NCBI GenBank assembly: GCA_030704615.1
Contig: CM060733.1
Location: 19,036,001 to 19,100,000 of the forward strand
Origin: Takakia lepidozioides
Taxonomy: Eukaryota > Streptophyta > Takakiopsida > Takakiales > Takakiaceae
Direction of reading: 5' to 3'
Length of the DNA: 64,000 nt
A model generated the notes under the pieces. That model had not been told where the DNA came from and ran no database searches. It saw only the letters and a program-made list of their open reading frames with translations. The translations under genes and the position numbers were made by a program. Each line of letters begins with the position of its first letter. Within the stretch, counting starts at the first letter, position 1. Shown one piece after another: positions 44,501 to 57,200 of this stretch.

Positions 44501-44829
44501 AGGATGACACTGGAGCTCGGTGGCATGGTGAGACGGACGAGGAGATGGTGCCCGGATGGCATGCATCTGCATTTCTGTGTATCTTGGCAGCGGAAGGCCA
44601 GGTTGGACCTGCAACAGGGATGACTGTAGATCAAGTGTCTGAGGACCCTGAGGCCAGCAATGAGCAAGGTGGCGCCAAAGATATACATAAGGATTCAGTT
44701 GTTTTGGACTACCTCCGCACTGGAGACACGGCAGCCACTGTGACTGCCAAGGAGAGGGATCGGATCCTACAACGAGCCAAGAGGTTCAAGTGGGAGGGGA
44801 CACACCTGCTCCGAGTGTGGGAGGATGGT

Positions 44830-45813
44830 CGAGTGAGGATTGTGCCTCACCCAACACAGCGGGCACGATTAGTGCACCATGCCCATGAGGAGTTGGGGCA
44901 TTTTGGGGTGCGACGCACTCATAGTCTACTGCAGGGGCAGTATTGGTGGCGTGGTATGCACACAGAGGTGCAACAATTTGTGGCTAGGTGCATGGTGTGT
45001 GACAGGGTGCGTGCTTCATTCAACGCCCCTACTCCACAATTGCATCCTCTTCCGATCATGGGATTGGGCTACAGGTGGAGTCTTGACTTCGCAGGGCCGT
45101 TGCCACTGACCATGCGCCACAACAAGTACGTGTTGGTGATGGTGGAGCACTTCTCCAAGTGGATTGAATTGGTTCCATTGCCTAATAAGGCTAGTGAGGG
45201 AGCTGCGTATGCATTCTTGGATTGTGTGCTTAGCCGATTCGGTGCTCCAGCTGAGGTACTCACGGACCAAGGGAGAGAGTTCTTGGGGGAGTTTCAGGCT
45301 TTGTGTGACAAGGTCTTGATAGACCACCGCACCACTTCTCGGGATCATCCTGAGGCCGATGGCTTGGCAGAGAAAGTTGTTCAGACAGTAAAGAGGGGTT
45401 TGCGCAAGTATGGCTTGCAGAAGGGACACCTAGGAGATTGGGACCTTCAGTTACCCTGGTTAGCCATGGGCTACAGGTTCAGCAAGCAAGCATCACTTGC
45501 CTCCTTCTCACCATACTTTCTTCTCTTTGGCCGAGAGCCGGATTTGCCTACATCCATTCGCAGAGAAGCTGCTACAGTTCTTAACCTTGACGATCCGGAC
45601 GTGTGGGCACGTGCATGTGAGCAGCGTGCAGAGTTGTTCAAGAAAGTCATGCCCATGGCTTTTGAGAACCTTGCCATTGCACAACACCGTGATACGTTGA
45701 GGTATGCAACCATACGTGGTGGGGGTTATCGTCCTGGGGTTCGGAGATTCAACCCTGGTGACTATGTCTATGTACAGCAGACTGCTCCTACGACTTTGGA
45801 TGTGACTGCATGA
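44830..45813 (+). pseudogene. Integrase, copy 2
   Basis: HHCC zinc-binding part: HHAHEELGHFGVRRTH and CMVCDRV. The catalytic core has Asp in WSLDFAGPLPL, Asp in VLTDQGREFLG and Glu in ADGLAEKVVQTVKRG, the DDE triad with about 35-residue spacing. The C-terminal domain has RRFNPGDYVYVQQ. It joins element DNA to host DNA with a 4-5-bp duplication, consistent with the ACTG flanks. The frame meets TGA at 45811-45813 and then continues in phase to the PHD finger. Confidence 0.92.
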
Positions 45814-45822
45814 CGTGTTATT

Positions 45823-46125
45823 TTGAGGGTTCGAGAGGTCTTGCCCTCAGGCGTCTTGGTCTTGGAGGGTCGGGATGGCATAACTTGGAAGGACCATGTG
45901 CGTAATTGTGCGCCATGTCACCTTCCGAATGTCGATGGCAGGATTGACCCAAACCTGGCAGTGGTATCTGTAGGTTTGAGGTGCATGTTGTGTGGGTTTG
46001 CTAGAGGGGCAGCCACCATGCTGGTGTGTGATCGATGCTTTAGAGGTTGGCATATGGGATGCTTGACTCCACCTCTTGAGATGGTTCCGGATGGGGATTG
46101 GTTATGTCCACATTGCATTGGATAG
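45823..46125 (+). pseudogene. Integrase tail with C4HC3 PHD finger, copy 2
   Basis: In phase with the integrase: REVLPSGVLVLEGRDG is the usual integrase end (VLxxxxxxVLxGxDG). Then a complete PHD finger follows, CMLCGFARGAATMLVCDRC, FRGWHMGCLTPPLE and GDWLCPHC, ending in TAG at 46123. Cysteines and His fit C4HC3, and the Trp before the last CxxC is present. PHD fingers read the histone H3 tail. Chromoviruses carry a chromodomain at this exact place, so the PHD probably replaces it as the targeting module. Confidence 0.9.
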
Positions 46126-46373
46126 TGGGAGTGGATACAACCATGGAAGGCTAACAAGAAATGCAAGGCCAAGCTACTAGGAGACCTTGAACACACGGGA
46201 TCTTGGCTCAAGTTCACAGATTGCAAGACGGCGACTAACGATGGGGCTACTCTTGTACCCGGCCTCTTGGTTGATAGAGTTTGAGCACGATAGGGACAGT
46301 GATAGAGGACTTAGTACGGCTGTGGCTATTACATCTTGTAGCTATCTGGAGTTAGAGGGACCTATCCACCAGC

Positions 46374-46384
46374 TAGGGGGGCGA
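46374..46384 (+). other. Polypurine tract, copy 2
   Basis: TAGGGGGGCGA immediately before TTGTGACAG. It is conserved in copy 1 (5765-5775). In LTR retrotransposons this primes plus-strand synthesis and marks the start of the 3' LTR, which places the U3 start at about 46387. Confidence 0.75.
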
Positions 46385-46910
46385 TTGTGACAGACTACTT
46401 TATTGTGCATATATATGTGTGGTGTGGTTTGGACAGCGATGTAGTTGTGTTGCGATACGTATGCGCACGACATCTATCAAGTTAAATAAGTACAGTGTGA
46501 AACTAGCTAGAATGAAGCTAGTTATTTGTATTTAACACTTGGATTTAGGTCAAGTGTTAAATCAGGTGTCAAGTTTAGTTTGACACCTGACCCGTCTTAT
46601 CTTCACGAGAGCGGCAGTCGCGCGGCTCATCTCTCTCCAGTTGAGCCTGCGCGACCAAGCTCCTGCATGCGTTTAGATTTGAGTGTGCTTATGTAGAGGT
46701 ACAAGTTGTTGTGGGGTGGAGTCCCCATAGCTTGGGGTGCCCCTGGCTCGACTACTGTTTTAAAGAGTGATGGTTTGGTTTTCATGTTTTGTGTCAACAG
46801 TGTGTTCGTTGGTTTTCTATCATTGTGGCAGACTACTTTATTGTGCATATATATGTGTGGTGTGGTTTAGACAACGATGTAGTTGTGTTGCGATACGTAT
46901 GCGCACGACA
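46384..46910 (+). repeat. 3' end of copy 2: blocks U, A, U
   Basis: U (46384-46472, 89 bp) carries a TATA box (GCATATATATG, about 46407) and ends GCACGACA. A follows (46475-46822, starting TATCAAG and ending TTTTCTATCA), and then a second U (46822-46910, three mismatches to the first). The PPT-adjacent TGTGACAG..TCTATCA (about 436 bp) has normal LTR form, yet the insertion begins with A and ends with U. Confidence 0.85.
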
Positions 46911-48687
46911 ACTGCAATGTCGCAATGGTACAAAAATGAATAAGGTGAGTGTTGTAATATTGGAAACACTTGCATGGCACTCACATTTCAGAATGCAATG
47001 AAAGGTAAAGCGTGACATGAATACCTTATTTTCGTTGGTCCCAAATGTTGCATCGCAGGATACCACATGGTTGTGTCCCAGGTCGATCATTTTCTGTTTT
47101 TGCCACTCCGTTTATATTCCAATCACGAACTTCAAATCACCCACCACTGGCGTTGTCTCTTCATGGTAGAAGAAGACGCTTTCAGGATTGCTATCGACCC
47201 ACATACGTACACTTTATGCATCATCTGGATGTTTTTTTGTAACTCTCAATCACAAGCTTGTCGGCAATGTTTCTCACGTCGTACTCGAATAAGAAACAAT
47301 CGCGATTCCACTCCATGCCTGGCTGAGACGCACAAGCTTCCTAGAGCTGTTGAGTGTGTTGTGTCATAATCATAGCTGGAGATAGGCCACTGCGAAGACT
47401 ATCGACGATCCACTGTTTCATATCTTGGCTGAGACGAGGGGCATGCACGAATCGCGTAAAATGGGAAGAGGGATCAGCTGAACGATGACATGGCTTTCCT
47501 TTTGCATCCACATGCTGTTTCTGGAAGTATGTGATGATTGCCAACTCTGGATCTAGAAAACACTGGCCAACTTTGAAGCTATACGTACACCCACGTTTGT
47601 ATGACTCTCCGAAATCCGCTGCTTTACGTCTAATTCGCTTGACTGGTTTTTGATTATCAGACTTGAGGACGAGTAGGAGTGTCGGAGGAGGACCAGATTT
47701 GAGTACCATTCTACCGAGCGATTTAGTGCATCCCAAGCACCACTTGTTTCAAAGGGTGACTTACCATGCTATCTTGACCTTTGAATTCATTTGTTTCATT
47801 TGTTGTTCAAATTTGTTCCAAGAAGGGATCTTATAGCATTGCTGCTATCGGTTTTTCTTTCTTCTTCACAATCGGCGGGTCCGTGCGCCTAAATACCGGG
47901 CCGTAGCAGCAGTGGTACCTGCAAAGAAAGCATACAAAGCGAGGAGGGTTATCGCCATATACGACTTTGGTAGGCTAGCAGAAAGAAGTGGGGCTGGGAA
48001 TGTTATACAACCCTCGTAAGTGACTTACTTATGCCACTGACGATAACTGTTTGCACGCGGTGTCGTCAGATCTGGCAACTCACGGTACCTTCGATCTTGA
48101 ACATAAAATTGGGTCTTCCCATCCACATTACTCCTTTCTCCCTCCAAAAAATCAAGAATGCGAGACCATGGAACGACAGCTACTTCGATGGATATCTGTT
48201 TCCCTTTTCCCTTGGAAACCTGGCGTATCCAACAGAGGTTTGTGTGATTGAAAAGCCCGTCTATGGGCAGCTGTAGGATGCATTTCAAATGAGATACCAA
48301 ATGCTGCAAATGACAGAGTTCTCCCGCCTCGTCTGTCAAACCATTTGATTCCAATGATGTTTTGCGTTCCTCGTCTAGCACCTTCGCGGCAACACACGCC
48401 ATTACCGGCAACAGTACCACCAGTACAGTACAAATCGCAGAACACACACGGGCAACGCAGCGGAGCCCTCGGGACCGCACGACGTCTGCGAACCTGGTGA
48501 AAATGACGCACGATGATGGAGTACACGTGGGTTTTGATGTCACCGAATCGTGTAACCCAGGTTTGAATTCAAAATATCTGACACCTCTCGGAGTCCGCCA
48601 ATTTTTGCCGGGCACCAAGGGGCTACACGAACAGGGGTGACATGCGTTGGGGATAAATGATGGGGTGACACGAGCTAGGAGTGACAC
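46911..48687 (-). pseudogene. MULE-2 transposase, N-terminal half
   Basis: Minus strand: the first module (about 48687-48025) has VVPWSRILDFLEGE and PRANSYRQWHK, matching MULE-1. The second (47736-47350) has FGESYKRGCTYSFKVGQCFL. The third (about 47215-47025) has RMWVDSNPESVFFYHEE and the first catalytic Asp in VSCDATFGTNENK. A TAA near 47117 stands where MULE-1 has Gln (GIQTEW). Donor AAG/GTATTC at 47025 opens a ~110-nt intron whose acceptor TTGCAG/T is the retrotransposon target site. The C-terminal half resumes at 34606. Confidence 0.8.
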
Positions 48688-48699
48688 GATCGGGGGTTA

Positions 48700-50359
48700 C
48701 ACGGAGGGGATTGACACAATATCAGGGTTCCATGGTGGGGTTACATGGTGAGAGTTACACAATGAGGGTTACACGAGGCGGAGTTACAAGGGCTGACGTA
48801 TAGAGGGTTACAGGGATGATGGGGTTACACGAGGAACTGGAGTTACACGGAGAGGGATACATGGGATAACATGATACAAGCTTGCATTGGGGTTACACGA
48901 TGCGGGTTACATATGGTGGGGATTACATGGGATCACATAATGGGAGGGTTACATGATGCGGGATAACATAGAGTGAGGGTTACACCCCGCGGAGTAACAG
49001 AGGGTTACATGGGTTACATAGGGTCACAGAGGGTTACATGGAGCGAGGGTTACATGGGGATGAGGGTGACACTCTGCGGTGTTACAAAGGGTTACATGGT
49101 GGTGAGGGTTACAACTGGTGAGGGTTACAGAGGGTTACGTGGAGTGAGGGTTACATATGGGTGAGGGTGACACTCTGCGGTGTTACAGAAGGTTACATGG
49201 TGGTGAGGGTTACACGTGGTGAGGGTTACAGAGGGTTACATGGAGTGAGGGTTACATAGGGATGAGGGTGATACTCTGCGGTGTTACAGAGGGTTACATG
49301 GGTTACAGAGGGTTACATGGTGGTGAGGGTTACAGAGGGTCACAGAGGGTTACATGGGGTGAGGGTGACACTCTGCGGTGTTACAGAGGATTACATGGAG
49401 TGAGGGTTACATAGGGGTGAGGGTGACACTCTGCTGTGTTATAGAGGGTTACATGGGTTACGGAGGGTTATATGGTGGTGAGGGTTACAGAGGGTCACAG
49501 AGGGTTACATGGAGTGAGGGTTACATGGGGGTGAGGGTGACACTCTGCGGTATTACAGGGGGGTACATGGTGATGAGGGTTACACCTGGTGAGGGTTATA
49601 GAGGGTTACATGGAGTGAGGGTTACATACGGGTGAAGGTGACAATCTGCGGTGTTACAGAGGATTACATGGTGGTGAGGGTTACAGAGGGTTACATGGAG
49701 TGAGGGTTGCATAGGGGTGAGGGTGACACTCTGCGGTGTTACAGAGGGTTACATGGTTGTGAGGGTTACACCTGGTGAGGGTTACAAAGGGTTACATGGA
49801 GTGAGGGTTACATAGGGGTAAGGGTGACACTTTGCGGTGTTACAGAGGGTTACATGGGTTATAGACGGTTACATGGTGGTGAGGGTTATAGAGGGTTACA
49901 TGGTGGTGAGGGTTACATGTTGAGGGTCACAGAGGGTTACATGGAGTGAGGGTTACATGGAGTGAGGGTTACATGGGGGTGAGGGTGACACTCTGCGGTG
50001 TTACAGAGGGTTACATGGTGGTGAGGGTTACAGGGGGTTACAGGTGAGGGTCACATGTTGAGGGTTACAGAGGGTCATGGGGTTACATGGGTTGCAAAGG
50101 GGTTACATGGGTTACAGAGGGTTACATGGTGGTTAGTGGTTACTGGCAGACTGGTTGAAGCGGCGGATTGGTGTCATAGAACGACGACGCAGGTGGCGAC
50201 GACGCCGATGGGATGAGAGCGGGGGTGGGGAAGGATTGACCGAGCCCAGCCGGCTACCTTTCGATGGCCCGGAGGCGGAGAACCGGCGGTACGGGGTGTC
50301 AGGGCTGGACCGTCCTGACGCGCTCGCATTAAGTTCTTACATTATTCCTATTATCTTCC
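48700..50359 (-). repeat. Right terminal inverted repeat and inner array of MULE-2
   Basis: From the outer end inward (minus strand) it repeats the left TIR: GGAAGATAATAGGAATAATG, the GC-rich unique part (50120-50359), then the word array with GAGGGTGACACTCTGCGGTG about ten times to about 49010. 48700-49000 has looser GGGTTACACGA words. Confidence 0.85.
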
Positions 50360-50368
50360 GGTTCTTAC

Positions 50369-51241
50369 AATGTTCTTACTGATTTTTTTTGAATAAAATG
50401 TATTTCCAATCAAAATGAGCATTGCTCTCAAAAGTTGTCACTCCTTCGATGCGGCGTTTATTAATTCAAATTTCGTTTATCTGAAATATTCAGAAAAGTA
50501 ATGACCTCAATGTCGAAGCGATAAAGAATTTCGCGTTAGGGTTATCCTCTAGAAGATATACCCTAATTACCTCCCTAGAGGTAACTTAAATGTATGTGAC
50601 TTCCTTGGAGACACCATAATTTACCCTCCTTCCAACTTTTGTTTGGTAGCCACCTGTTCCTCAGAAATTAAATATACGTTTCGCAATTCCATGGCAGCCT
50701 TACTGCAATATTACATAAAAATTTTCTTAAGAGAAACCAACCGTTGAAGATGTCTTCGTGGCTGTCTATCATAGGTGGAAAACATTTCACCACAACCCTC
50801 ACAGGATCAGGGGACCCACACCACCCGCGGTTCCGGCGGGCCGCCATCGGGTAGACCAACGTTATACGGGGTTCCAAGGCAAAACCACCGCTGCCTTCGA
50901 GGGGTCGAAGGCTATGTGGCATGCGAAAATTTGGCTAAGTCCCGAAAAAGATCGGAGTGAAGAAGTGAAAAGTGGCAGAAAGCAGAGCGAGTGGGTGGGT
51001 GGATGAGTGAGCTGACGTCGCACTAAGCTCCAACATCGGGAGCCACGCAATGGTCGCCATGGCGACGAAACCTATGCCACTCCCTCTGCTTCTTCCTCTC
51101 GCTTGCCCTCTCTGTGACGCTAAATGTTGGGCATTCATTCAATTTCTCGCCTGCCTCTCACGATCATTTCTAGTTTCTCTTCTCTATTGTCTGGTAATTA
51201 CTGGTGATTTTCCGCTTTGCATACCTTGAGGCCTGCCAGCA
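50369..51241. other. Intergenic, 5' flank of pyruvate kinase
   Basis: No gene is seen. The stretch 51100-51240 is pyrimidine-rich (TTCTTCCTCTCGCTTGCCCT) like a plant 5' leader; no clear TATA box. Confidence 0.45.
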
Positions 51242-54200
51242 ATGGCAGCTACGCTTACCACGCCGGTGGGTACAGCCAGCGCTGCAGGTTGTTCATCGAC
51301 CTCAGGAAGAGTGGTGCATGAAGAAAGGGGAACTTTTCAGCAATTCAATGGACTCCGGTTGCAACAGGGGCGTATCAGATTGCAGAGCCTCGGGCACGGA
51401 AAGAAGGGTACTTCAATGAAGAGTGTGGAGGCCACCAGCCTGAGGACTCGGCGGATTCTGAACGAGGAGGATGAGCTCATTCCCGTTTCACCCGAAGACC
51501 TTCGTACCAACTTCTCCGCAGCAGATGCCTTGAGGGTGAGTAACGTCGGTAGCTTGAATTTACAGCTGGAGGTTACAGGGACCCATATATTACATACGCA
51601 TGAGCCATGGAACGGGAGACCGTCTGGAGTGTGTGCCCACGCAGTGCCGTGAAAGTAGTTTCCACCACACTAGGGCTGGCTGGCATTGGCTTCATTTGCT
51701 GCATTTTTGAGCAAAGTTAGTTACTTCTGTGCCACAGTTGATTAAGATTGACGATGAATGAAATAGAGTTTTATTCAACTGATGTCCCAGTGTCTGTAGT
51801 GGAATAAGCCTGCTGGACACCAGAGTAATGCCTGACATGCCCCACCTGCAGCAAATTCAACTGAACTCATGTCCTTAACATGATTCCCAGGAAAATTCTT
51901 TTGTTTGAGGACAGTGCAATGCTTCAATAATCACTAGTGTTACCAAGGCACTGGAGCTGGATAACATGTGGCCCTACTGTGATTATGGCTATGCATGGCC
52001 TTGTCTCAAAGGGGTAGTACATAATTGGAAAGCTGATCGTTGAATGTTCTTGTTTGATGTTTCCCGGGAGTGGGACGGTGGAGGGAGGGATGAAGGCAGA
52101 TGTATGAATTCAGTACTTTGATCTGTCTCTGAATTAATTGGAGATAGTTTGAGACAAGCTGAATGGAGATGTGAAGTAGATCACGGTAATGGAAATTTGT
52201 CAGAGTGCCGATGGAACATACAAAGAATAGTAGGTGTTTTGGTCCAATTTTAACATAGGGTTGGATTTTGGGTGGAGCACAGGGGGAGAGTGCATTGTCT
52301 TTGATGCAACTCCTGGCTATTCAGGAAGGGAAGGCTAGCATGTGGGTGAAGCCCAGCTTCCAGCGGAAGACCAAGATTGTCTGCACAATAGGGCCCACAT
52401 CAAATACACGGGAGATGATATGGAAACTAGCTGAGGCTGGCATGAATGTGGCACGCCTCAATATGTCACATGGGGACCATGCATCTCACAAGAAAGTTAT
52501 TGACCTAGTGCGTGAGTTCAATGCACAGCCTGCGGCAAATGTGATTGCCATCATGCTTGACACCAAGGTGCCCCTGACTGCAGCTCTTAGACTCCTTCTC
52601 TTCAAGGTCTATTTGGTCTCATATTCTTAGGAGCAAGGTGCTTGCAAGGGCTTAAGAGATGCAAAGAGGGGGCCTTGGTACAATATCTTTATGGAACATA
52701 TAGACATCAAATGAGAGAGGTGTGGGCAGATGTTGAGCAAGTGCATTGGGTGCTGTGTGCAGGGCCCAGAAGTCAGGAGTGGAGATTTGCCACAGCCAAT
52801 CATGCTAAAGAAGGGGGATGGGTACACTTTCACAATAAAGCGCGGTGTTGGCACAGATACCTGTGTCAGTGTGAACTATGATGACTTTGTCAATGATGTG
52901 GAGGATGGTGACACCTTGCTTATTGATGGTCTATCTCTCTCTCTATCAACTCCCTCTGTCAACGCTTTCTCTAATCATTTTCATTAGTCAGCTCCTTGAA
53001 GATGTGGAAAGCAAGGGGTTCGGGTTAAAGTGGGTGATGCCACCATACCAGCTTATGTTTGTGGATGATTTTGTGGGCCTAGGAGACACCCCATCCAATC
53101 TTCAGGACTTAATTGATTGTGCTTTGACCTGTGGAGGCTATAAGCCAATGTTAGTAAATGTGCAGTGGTGGCCTTCACTGATCGTGGGAGGGAGGAGAGG
53201 ATCTCAAATGGACATGGGGTCCCTGTCCTCCCTTCCTACAATGGTGTTGATTTTTCCTTCAGTTGTAACTGGGATGTGCATATATTAAAGGCGGTTGAAC
53301 CAGTTAAAGGCAAAGCTTTAGGTCTCACTCAATTACTCCACTGCAGAGGGATTGATACTGAAGTTGAAAGGACCATGCTTTGCAATGTTATTAGGCCTAC
53401 GCATCTGCCATTAGTGAGGGCAACTCCAACCATTCTAAAACTCTAGAGTCCATTCAGCTTTTGGTTCTCATGAGAACATGTCAGCGTGCCCTAGAACAGT
53501 TACATGGCTCTTCGGGGAGAGTTTGACATCCACCCTTGAGCTCTTGACGTGATTGAGTTCAAGGTCAGATGGTGGGGTCAGTTGAATCGCAGGCCTAATA
53601 CCCGATACCCTAAGATGATGGACTCTATTTCTTGGAAGCAAGACTGTCCTGTTAAGTAGGCCAAGTCCTGGTGGAAAAGGTTAGAGGAGATTTTCAAGTA
53701 CCTCCCTCTCTCTCTCTCTCTGCTCTCTCTCTGCTGTTTGGTTCTGTGGCCGTACAGTGTTCAAGTGCTTGAGCCCTTTTGGGTGTCCCACAGCCAGAAA
53801 AATATCCTTTCTTTTTTTCTCTGTCTCCACTCCTTCCCTCTTCCTCTTTTTCCATGTACTGTAAGTCCAACTTGTCATGCATGTGCTGAGGTGCTGCTTC
53901 TCTGGATACATTGCCTCTTTGGTGAACATTGTTTTTGCCAGGTATGCAAGAGTACCATTAATCTAAGCCAATGTGAGATGGTGGAAGCTTATGGGACTGA
54001 AGCAAGACTATGGATTTCAGGAGGCATGATGTCACTGGTGGTGAAATCAAAGACAAATGAGTCGGTTCTTTGTGAAGTGGTGGATGGTGGTGAATTGAAG
54101 TCACGTCGCCACCTCAACGTTCGCGGCAAGAGCGCCACCCTGCCTTCCATTACTGGTATGATTTTAACTTCAAATTCGATGTGTGTTTGGTTTAGGTCAC

Positions 54201-57200
54201 TGTGGACGCATTTGATGGATGGGCAGACATACCTATCCGGGTGAACTGTTGATGTCTAGAGCTAAGAGCAAATCAAAATGCCCTAGTGACAGGATAATAG
54301 AGACCTAAAATTCCATGTCAAGCACAACTTCAACCACACAACTGGTGATATCTAGTGAAATGCAGCTAGTAGCCCATTATCTGACATTTGTCACTGTCAA
54401 ATTTAAACACAAGTTGCGAATAAGGCGCCTGACACCCTGAGGTGCCTGAGGTTGAGGTGGTCGATGAGAGATTTGTAGGTGCTATGCCACAAAGTGGTAG
54501 CCATTAGGTGGTGATGTGGGTCGCTATTACATTTATGCAGTGAAATTCTAGCTGTTGGACTGAAACTTGTTTTTCCATATCCTTCCTTAGGTGGGACCCC
54601 ATAGAGCCCACCCCAGGAGCAGTAACCATAAAGGGAAGTGGCTCTTATTTCCGCTGGCATTGTTTTTAGTCTTTTCTCTTTACTTAGGTCGGGACTTTTT
54701 GTTACCAACGTGATCATGACTTATTTCCTCTACCAGGAGGTAGGAACGTCTCAAACCGGTTCCAAAACTTGTGGTCATTCATCTTCATGCCAATGAATGC
54801 CCTACACCAGTGTAGATTTAAAACTCACGCTTCAAGACAATCTCAGAAATCCAACGAGGCTCAAAATGTCCACCCTCCTAACATTTGGGAGTGCATCTCT
54901 CTCTGCAAAAGCTTGTGTGAGAAGTATATATATGCAGTTGAAGGAGTGTTGTCTGGGGATGGGATTGGATGGCAGAGAAGGATTGGGAAGATATCAAGTT
55001 TGGAGTGGACAACAAGGTGGACTACTATGCTCTTTCTTTTGTCAAAGATGCGCAGGTGGTACATGAGCTTAAGGACTTCCTCAAAGGTCTTGGCCTTAAT
55101 CTTCTCTGGCAACTTCACTTTTCAAGATTGATAGCTTGAAATGGAATGGCTGCTTGTCGCTAGTAGGCAAGGAGATTTGGTACCCCTTGCATTGTCTAAT
55201 TTGCCGTCGAGATTTGTCTGTTGAAGGAGAATTTCTACCTGGGCTCTGTGTTCCTCTTTCTTTTGTTTGACTGATCCAATGCTGGTTTCAAGAGATTCAA
55301 ACCAAAATTGATGGAAGTACCACAAAGTTGCAGAACGTGCAGCGGATATCAATGTGATCGTGAAGATCGAAAGTGCTGATTCCATCCCTAACTTGCAATC
55401 CATCCTGGATGCTGCTGATGGGGTGCGTGTCGTCAGCCAACACCTGTTTGTGTATTTGCTTATGTATTTCATTGCTGCAATGTATTGCACTTGCACTTTG
55501 AATGCGTTGTATTTTTGCACAAAATGGTGATATTGTGAGGTTGGTAGCTGCATTTCAGAGCCTTTTCTTCATGTACTTCATACCTACATTTCGACCTTTA
55601 CAGTGAAGACCTGGGCTTCAAACCTGTCTTGAAAATTGATGATCGTCCAAAGTTTTGATGCTAAGGATGAAGTCATGCAGCATCCAACCCACTTATGGAT
55701 ATGAATGCTGGTGGATTTGGCAGGCTATGGTTGCCCGAGGAGATCTTGGGGCTGAACTTCCTATTGAGGAAGTGCCTCTTCTCCAGGTAAGCAGCAAAGA
55801 ATTCTGGAACTGTGAATGGATTTACTATGTATGAAATTTTACCAAGACTCACAAACTTCCTTTTTGAACCCAGAGTGTGCTTCCCCACTTGGAAATCATG
55901 AGAGTAAGGTTCCTATGACAGAGAAGAGTAAAGTGTTGGTTGCATGGCCTCCTAGTGTTACTGCCCTTAAGGGAAGTGTAGCTCTGTCTCTCAAATCTAA
56001 GAAGTCATGTCTGTGGTGATTCTACCCTCACAAGAGTATAGTGAACCTTGTCCCAGTCAGAGCCATGCAGATTAGTGTGCGTCATGAAGCTGCCTGCTTG
56101 TGTAAGGAGGATATGCCAAGCCCAGAGTGTCTAGATCAGTCTCATCTGGGGCCAGTAATGTGTGCTGCTGGTAACATTTGGGGTTTAAACTGCAACGCAG
56201 GGGCAAATTATAAGATCATGTCGAGCCATGGGAAAGCCAGTGATAGTGGCCACCAACATGCTAGAGAGTATGATCAACCATCCCACTCCAACACGTGCAG
56301 AAGTATCAGACATTGCAATAGCTGTCCGTGAAGGTGCTGATGCAGTCATGCTTTCTGGTGAAACAGCTCATGGAAAGTAAGTAGCCAATGGCTTGGATCT
56401 CTGTAGGACCCTGTCTGCTAGCCGTGAGGACTCTTTCGAACCCTGCAACCACCATCAGCCAGGCAGCAAAGCCGCTACCGAAAGCTGCAACAGCATTGCA
56501 CAACTGTATGCATGAATTCACCACAGAAACTTGTATGCCTCAAAATTGATTACCTCAACAGTTTCGTAAAAATCAAGAGCTCTTGCCAGTGACAAATGGT
56601 TTACCTTCACCCTCTTGAAGAGAAAACAAGTACCAAGGACTGTCCTTTCTTTCTGCAGGGATCAAGTCAGGGTTACATTACAGCAAATGGATCACCCAAT
56701 TTGAGCTAGCAAATAGCATCATCTGTTTAGTGAATTAGTTGGGCTACACGGGATCAAAACCTCTCAGGTTAAATATCTTGTTGAGTATAGGTTCCCACAT
56801 AGTGTTGCCTATCTATTGTGGACATGCACAGCCATCACCTTATGTGTGGCTATCATGTTGCAATAAGCTCTGGTGATTAGCAAGTGTCATGTGGCTACTG
56901 ACTCATAAGGCTTAGTCAGGGGAATGATTTTAACTCACAGAGGGAGTTATGTGCCCTACAGAAAAATGATTCTCTTAATATCCTCCTTTGACGTACTTGT
57001 TCCTCCTTTCACCGTCAAGTTCCTGTCACACAGTCCAGAAGAAAGGTGTTGTTTGAAGGTGGAACTGGGACATGTGTGCAGGTATCCACTGAAGGCTGTG
57101 CGAGTGATGCACACTGTTGCCATGCACACGGAGGCCACCATGCCTGAAGAACGGGCCCCTGCCAACTTGGGTCATGCTTTCAAGGTTTTCACTCTATTGT

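Noticed and set aside
45069-45429. Minus-strand ORFs opposite the integrase
   Set aside because: The plus strand holds the DDE integrase; the minus-strand frames have no motif.
47067-47369. Plus-strand ORFs across 47045-47369
   Set aside because: The minus strand carries the conserved transposase blocks (CDATFGTN, ESVFFYHEE) here, so these are antisense shadows.
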